Of a stretch of 7,577 nt of DNA, positions 5,232-7,577 are shown one piece after another. The position numbers and the translations under genes are program-made. Each line of letters opens with the position of its first letter. Positions within the stretch are counted from its first letter, which is position 1. This DNA comes from Acetobacteraceae bacterium (GTDB lineage Bacteria; Pseudomonadota; Alphaproteobacteria; Acetobacterales; Acetobacteraceae): assembly GCA_003164305.1 (NCBI GenBank), contig PLSZ01000041.1:36208-43784 (forward strand), read 5' to 3'. The notes below the pieces were generated by a model. That model did not search any database. It was not told where the DNA came from and saw nothing but the letters and a program-made list of their open reading frames with translations.

Positions 5232-6047
5232 ATGAACATTCCGCGCCGCCTTCGCGTCATCGTGGCCGCCTGCTGCCTCCCCGGCGGCGGCCAGATCGGG
5301 CGACCGGCGTTGGCGGACACGCCACCCACACAATCATTGGCGGACACGTCGCCGCCGACGCCATGCGAACTGGCTGGCATCGCGGCGGAACAGGCGGGCG
5401 GCCTCCCCTCCGGCCTGCTGCTGGCCATCGGCCGGATCGAAAGCGGCCGCTGGGATCCCTCGCGAGGCCGTGTCACCGCGTGGCCCTGGACCATCAACGC
5501 CGCCGGCAAAGGATCGTGGTTCGAAACGAAAACGGCGGCGGCGCGGGCGGCCGGCGCATTGCTGGAAGGTGGCACGAAATCGATCGACGTCGGCTGCTTT
5601 CAGATCAATCTGCTGTGGCATCCGGGCGCCTTCGCCAGCCTCGACCAGGCGTTCGATCCCGACGCCAACGCGCGCTATGCCGCGGGCTTCCTGCTGAGCC
5701 TGTACAGCCGCGCCGGTTCCTGGGAATCCGCTGTCGAGGCCTATCATTCCGCCGATCCGGCTTTGGCGTTCGCGTACCGCCAGCAGGTGTTCTCCAGTTG
5801 GCTCGCGGCGGCGCCCGTCACGCTTCCCGCGCGCGCCACCACGCCGATGCTGGCCGTCATGTCGCGCGCGAAACCGATCCCGATCCCGGCCGTGTTCGCC
5901 GGCGTCGCGGTGTGGACACCGATGCCCGCCGGCCAATCCTCCGGCGTCGTCGCCACGCCGGCATCACAAAGCGCGGCCGCGCCGTCCATGCCGTCGTTGC
6001 CCGTGGTGTCGTACCGCGTCATGCCGCCGGGTCTTAAGCTTCGCTGA
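5232..6047 (+). CDS. Secreted lytic transglycosylase (SLT domain)
   Basis: A 271-residue enzyme expected to cleave peptidoglycan glycan strands in the periplasm. The N-terminus (MNIPRRLRVIVAACCLPGGG) is a short basic plus hydrophobic export signal; two cysteines at 14-15 hint at a lipoprotein signal but no clean lipobox is present. The SLT domain spans about 45-190: catalytic Glu70 in LLAIGRIESGRW, then WPWTIN (84-89), SIDVGCFQINLLWHP (117-131), FDPDANARYAAGFL (141-154) and EAYHS (169-173). This WPWT...SIDVGC arrangement matches alphaproteobacterial transglycosylases that often accompany envelope-spanning machines. The last 80 residues are Pro/Ala-rich and low in complexity. The start is ATG 5232 with only a weak ribosome site. 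It is probably cotranscribed with the CtrA-like gene and may open the wall for pilus or flagellar parts, which is inference. Its last 14 bases overlap the convergent GT87-like gene. Confidence 0.9.
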   Translation: MNIPRRLRVIVAACCLPGGGQIGRPALADTPPTQSLADTSPPTPCELAGIAAEQAGGLPSGLLLAIGRIESGRWDPSRGRVTAWPWTINAAGKGSWFETKTAAARAAGALLEGGTKSIDVGCFQINLLWHPGAFASLDQAFDPDANARYAAGFLLSLYSRAGSWESAVEAYHSADPALAFAYRQQVFSSWLAAAPVTLPARATTPMLAVMSRAKPIPIPAVFAGVAVWTPMPAGQSSGVVATPASQSAAAPSMPSLPVVSYRVMPPGLKLR

Positions 6048-7263
6048 GGCCCGCGCGCGCCGGCACCAGCCGCGGCATCCCCATCTCGCTCCACGCCAGA
6101 GCAACCGTCAGTCCAAACGCCAGCGAGGCGGTCGCGAACGCCACCGGAACATGCGTGTCGCCAAAAACATTGCCCGATAGCAACGGCCCCAGAAACGCCG
6201 CCGCCATCGCCAACGTTCGCCACCCCCCCGGCGCGCCCTCCGCCCTGGGCACGCGGCTGAGCCACACCAGCGCGACGAACACCAGCATCAGGTCGTAGAA
6301 CATCAGCACCGGCACCGCGACCGTCGTGGCCGTCAGCAGCATCGCCGCGCGCAGCGGCAACGCGATGGCCCGGCGCCACGCCAGAGCCACGGCCGCCGCC
6401 GCCAGCAGCACCGCCATCGCCTGCGCCGCGAATGCCGTCCCCGCCCCAAAGCCCAACGCCATCAGCGCGCCGTACGGACTGGTCAGCCCCGACATGAATA
6501 TCGCGTGACCCGCGTAGACGTCGCCGGAGGCCGCGGCGGCCGTCAGGAACGCCTGCCACGTCCCGATGCCGAACGCGGCCACCGACGCCCCGGTCAGGAT
6601 CAGCGCGGCGCCGGCGGCCCCCAGGAAGGCACGCCAGTGGCCTCCCGCGATCAACGCGATGGGGATCAGCAGCCCAAAATGTGGCTTGTAGCAAAGCGCG
6701 CCAAAGCACAGCCCAGAGAGCCACGGCCGCCGGTCAACCAGCGCCGTGCCCGCGGCGAACAACGCCGCCGTCAGTAATGCGTTCTGACCGGTGCCGATCG
6801 CCCACCACAAGCCGGGAAACGCCAGGAACACGACCAGCTTCACGTCGCCGCGGCACGCCCGCGCCGCGAACCACATCGCGATCCCGCCCACCACCTGAAA
6901 CAATATGAAAGCCGGCAAATAAGCCAGCCACGCCAGCGGCGCGCACAGCAGCAGGAACACCGGGGGATAATAAAAATAGTTATAAGCGGTGGCGCCACGG
7001 TGGATCGCTTCCTCAGCCGCGTGATGCGCCGCGTGATCGTAAGCCAGCCACGGCGTGCCCGCGTCCGCCAGCGCCCCGGCGGCGTGGAAGCTGATGAAAT
7101 CCGTACTGGGTTGATGATCCATCGGCACGATCAGCCCGTGCGAGCCGGCGACGCAGAACGCGAACAGTCCCATCTCGACGATCGCCAGGATGGTGGCGTA
7201 ACCAATCGCCCGCTCCCGCGTCAGCCATCTTCGGACCGGAACATCCACCGGTGACTCTTTCAT
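6034..7263 (-). CDS. GT87-like polytopic mannosyltransferase-type glycosyltransferase (DUF2029 family)
   Basis: A 409-residue integral membrane protein with roughly ten hydrophobic segments. Family marks are DFISFHAAGALADAGTPWLAYD (55-76, with Asp55 in the first extracytoplasmic loop, the probable catalytic Asp of GT-C enzymes), the YYPPVFLLLCAPLAWL block (98-113), GTGQNALL (157-164) and CYKPHFGLLIP (191-201). GT87 enzymes use polyprenyl-phosphate sugars on the outer side of the cytoplasmic membrane to extend glycans or glycolipids; the acceptor here is unknown. I chose ATG 7263; TTG 7269 would add only two residues. No strong ribosome site is visible before either. It is transcribed alone, divergent from the Flp pilin gene and convergent with the transglycosylase. 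It is the second GT-C-type protein in this window, and its closeness to pilin genes suggests, without proving, a link to pilus or cell-surface glycosylation. Confidence 0.85.
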   Translation of the reverse strand: MKESPVDVPVRRWLTRERAIGYATILAIVEMGLFAFCVAGSHGLIVPMDHQPSTDFISFHAAGALADAGTPWLAYDHAAHHAAEEAIHRGATAYNYFYYPPVFLLLCAPLAWLAYLPAFILFQVVGGIAMWFAARACRGDVKLVVFLAFPGLWWAIGTGQNALLTAALFAAGTALVDRRPWLSGLCFGALCYKPHFGLLIPIALIAGGHWRAFLGAAGAALILTGASVAAFGIGTWQAFLTAAAASGDVYAGHAIFMSGLTSPYGALMALGFGAGTAFAAQAMAVLLAAAAVALAWRRAIALPLRAAMLLTATTVAVPVLMFYDLMLVFVALVWLSRVPRAEGAPGGWRTLAMAAAFLGPLLSGNVFGDTHVPVAFATASLAFGLTVALAWSEMGMPRLVPARAGLSEA

Positions 7264-7365
7264 ATGCAACGACCGCCATGGATCATGACCGGGCCGGCAG
7301 TCGCATGACGTTGCTTACCCGGACGTTTCCCCTTCGCTTGCGACGGAAGCCGGTGCGCGCCAGAG

Positions 7366-7392
7366 TGAAATTCTTCGATTAACTTAATTTCA
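7366..7392. promoter_or_regulatory. Perfect 7-base inverted repeat upstream of the pilin
   Basis: TGAAATT and AATTTCA are exact reverse complements separated by 13 bases (7373-7385), which contain most of GATTAACTTAA. It lies about 105-130 bases before the pilin ATG and a similar distance from the GT87-like start, in the most A/T-rich part of the divergent gap. It is well placed for a regulator of either gene; the protein is unknown. Confidence 0.45.
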
Positions 7393-7486
7393 TCAACTGA
7401 AACCGCTCGGTAACCACCCCTGTGGTGAGTTCCGCTCGCGCATGTTCGGTCGCAACCCGGGCAATCGCATTTGGGCAATCACCTGT

Positions 7487-7491
7487 GGGAG
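7487..7491 (+). promoter_or_regulatory. Ribosome binding site of the pilin gene
   Basis: GGGAG lies six bases before ATG 7498 and fixes that start. A near copy of the surrounding 12 bases, CCTGTGGTGAGTT, is found at 7419-7431. Confidence 0.65.
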
Positions 7492-7497
7492 TTTAAC

Positions 7498-7577
7498 ATG
7501 CTTGAGTACGCGAAAACCTGGCTGGAACTAAAGCTCGACCGGCGCGCCGTCACCGCGTTGGAATATGGCCTGATCGC
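7498..7577 (+). CDS. Flp-family type IVb pilin, N-terminal part (3' end outside window)
   Basis: The 26 complete codons plus a partial one encode MLEYAKTWLELKLDRR followed by AVTALEYGLI, the class III leader and start of the mature stalk of Flp/Fap pilins, the main subunit of Tad pili. The prepilin peptidase should cut before V18, which places the essential Glu22 at +5. The residue at -1 is Ala17, while most Flp leaders have Gly. The leader is of normal length. The gene is divergent from the GT87-like gene and has a good ribosome site. Flp genes usually open the tad/cpa cluster, so a prepilin peptidase, CpaB/C and assembly ATPases are expected to the right. The mature hydrophobic region and C-terminus are outside the window, so integrity cannot be judged. 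Confidence 0.9.
   Translation, partial: MLEYAKTWLELKLDRRAVTALEYGLI

Noticed and set aside
7260..7478. Minus-strand Cys-rich 72-codon frame (start MPKCDCPGCDRTC) before the GT87-like gene
   Set aside because: It has a TTG start without a ribosome site, lies across the promoter region of two divergent genes, and the cysteines do not form a known motif.
7442..7531. Possible 29-codon leader peptide overlapping the pilin start
   Set aside because: There is an ATG at 7442 and a stop at 7529-7531, but it lacks a clear ribosome site and has no recognisable content; chance is the simpler explanation.
1..7577. CRISPR array, insertion sequence, tRNA or rRNA
   Set aside because: I saw no regularly spaced repeats, no transposase-like protein, no terminal inverted repeats with target duplications, and no tRNA cloverleaf or rRNA segments.

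Overview
The window comes from a GC-rich bacterium that I would place in the Alphaproteobacteria, plausibly Rhodospirillales or Acetobacteraceae. The main evidence is a regulator whose DNA-binding half closely matches CtrA, the alphaproteobacterial cell-cycle regulator. Tad/Flp pilus genes and a multi-pass membrane protein of a type common in this class agree with that. The lineage is inferred from recalled families, not from a search.

Layout from left to right. Positions 1-341 (+) hold the last part of an oligopeptide/dipeptide ABC transporter ATPase. A gap of about 370 bases rich in short dyads follows. It leads to a NarL/FixJ-type response regulator (710-1354, +), which ends at a strong hairpin. 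Three genes then run on the minus strand, transcribed 4278 to 1448. They encode a 602-residue polytopic membrane protein of probable GT-C glycosyltransferase type and two TadE/TadG-like minor pilins joined by a TGATG stop/start overlap. Divergent from this operon are the CtrA-like regulator (4457-5200, +) and, 31 bases later, a secreted lytic transglycosylase (5232-6047, +). The transglycosylase converges on a GT87-like membrane glycosyltransferase (7263-6034, -), and the two coding regions overlap by 14 bases. After a 234-base gap, the first 27 codons of a Flp-family type IVb pilin begin at 7498 (+) and run off the window.

Taken together this looks like the edge of a Tad pilus (tight adherence) locus. 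The major pilin opens a cluster continuing to the right. Two pseudopilins, a peptidoglycan-cutting enzyme that could open the wall for an envelope machine, and two regulators lie beside it. Two polytopic GT-C-type proteins are interleaved with the pilin genes, so pilin or surface-glycan glycosylation coupled to pilus assembly is a reasonable hypothesis. No assembly ATPase, secretin or prepilin peptidase is visible here.

The most unusual gene is the CtrA-like regulator. It keeps the phospho-acceptor position Asp51 and a CtrA-type output domain. It has lost the acidic pocket, the Ser/Thr switch and the conserved Lys of the receiver, so it probably does not work by normal phosphotransfer.
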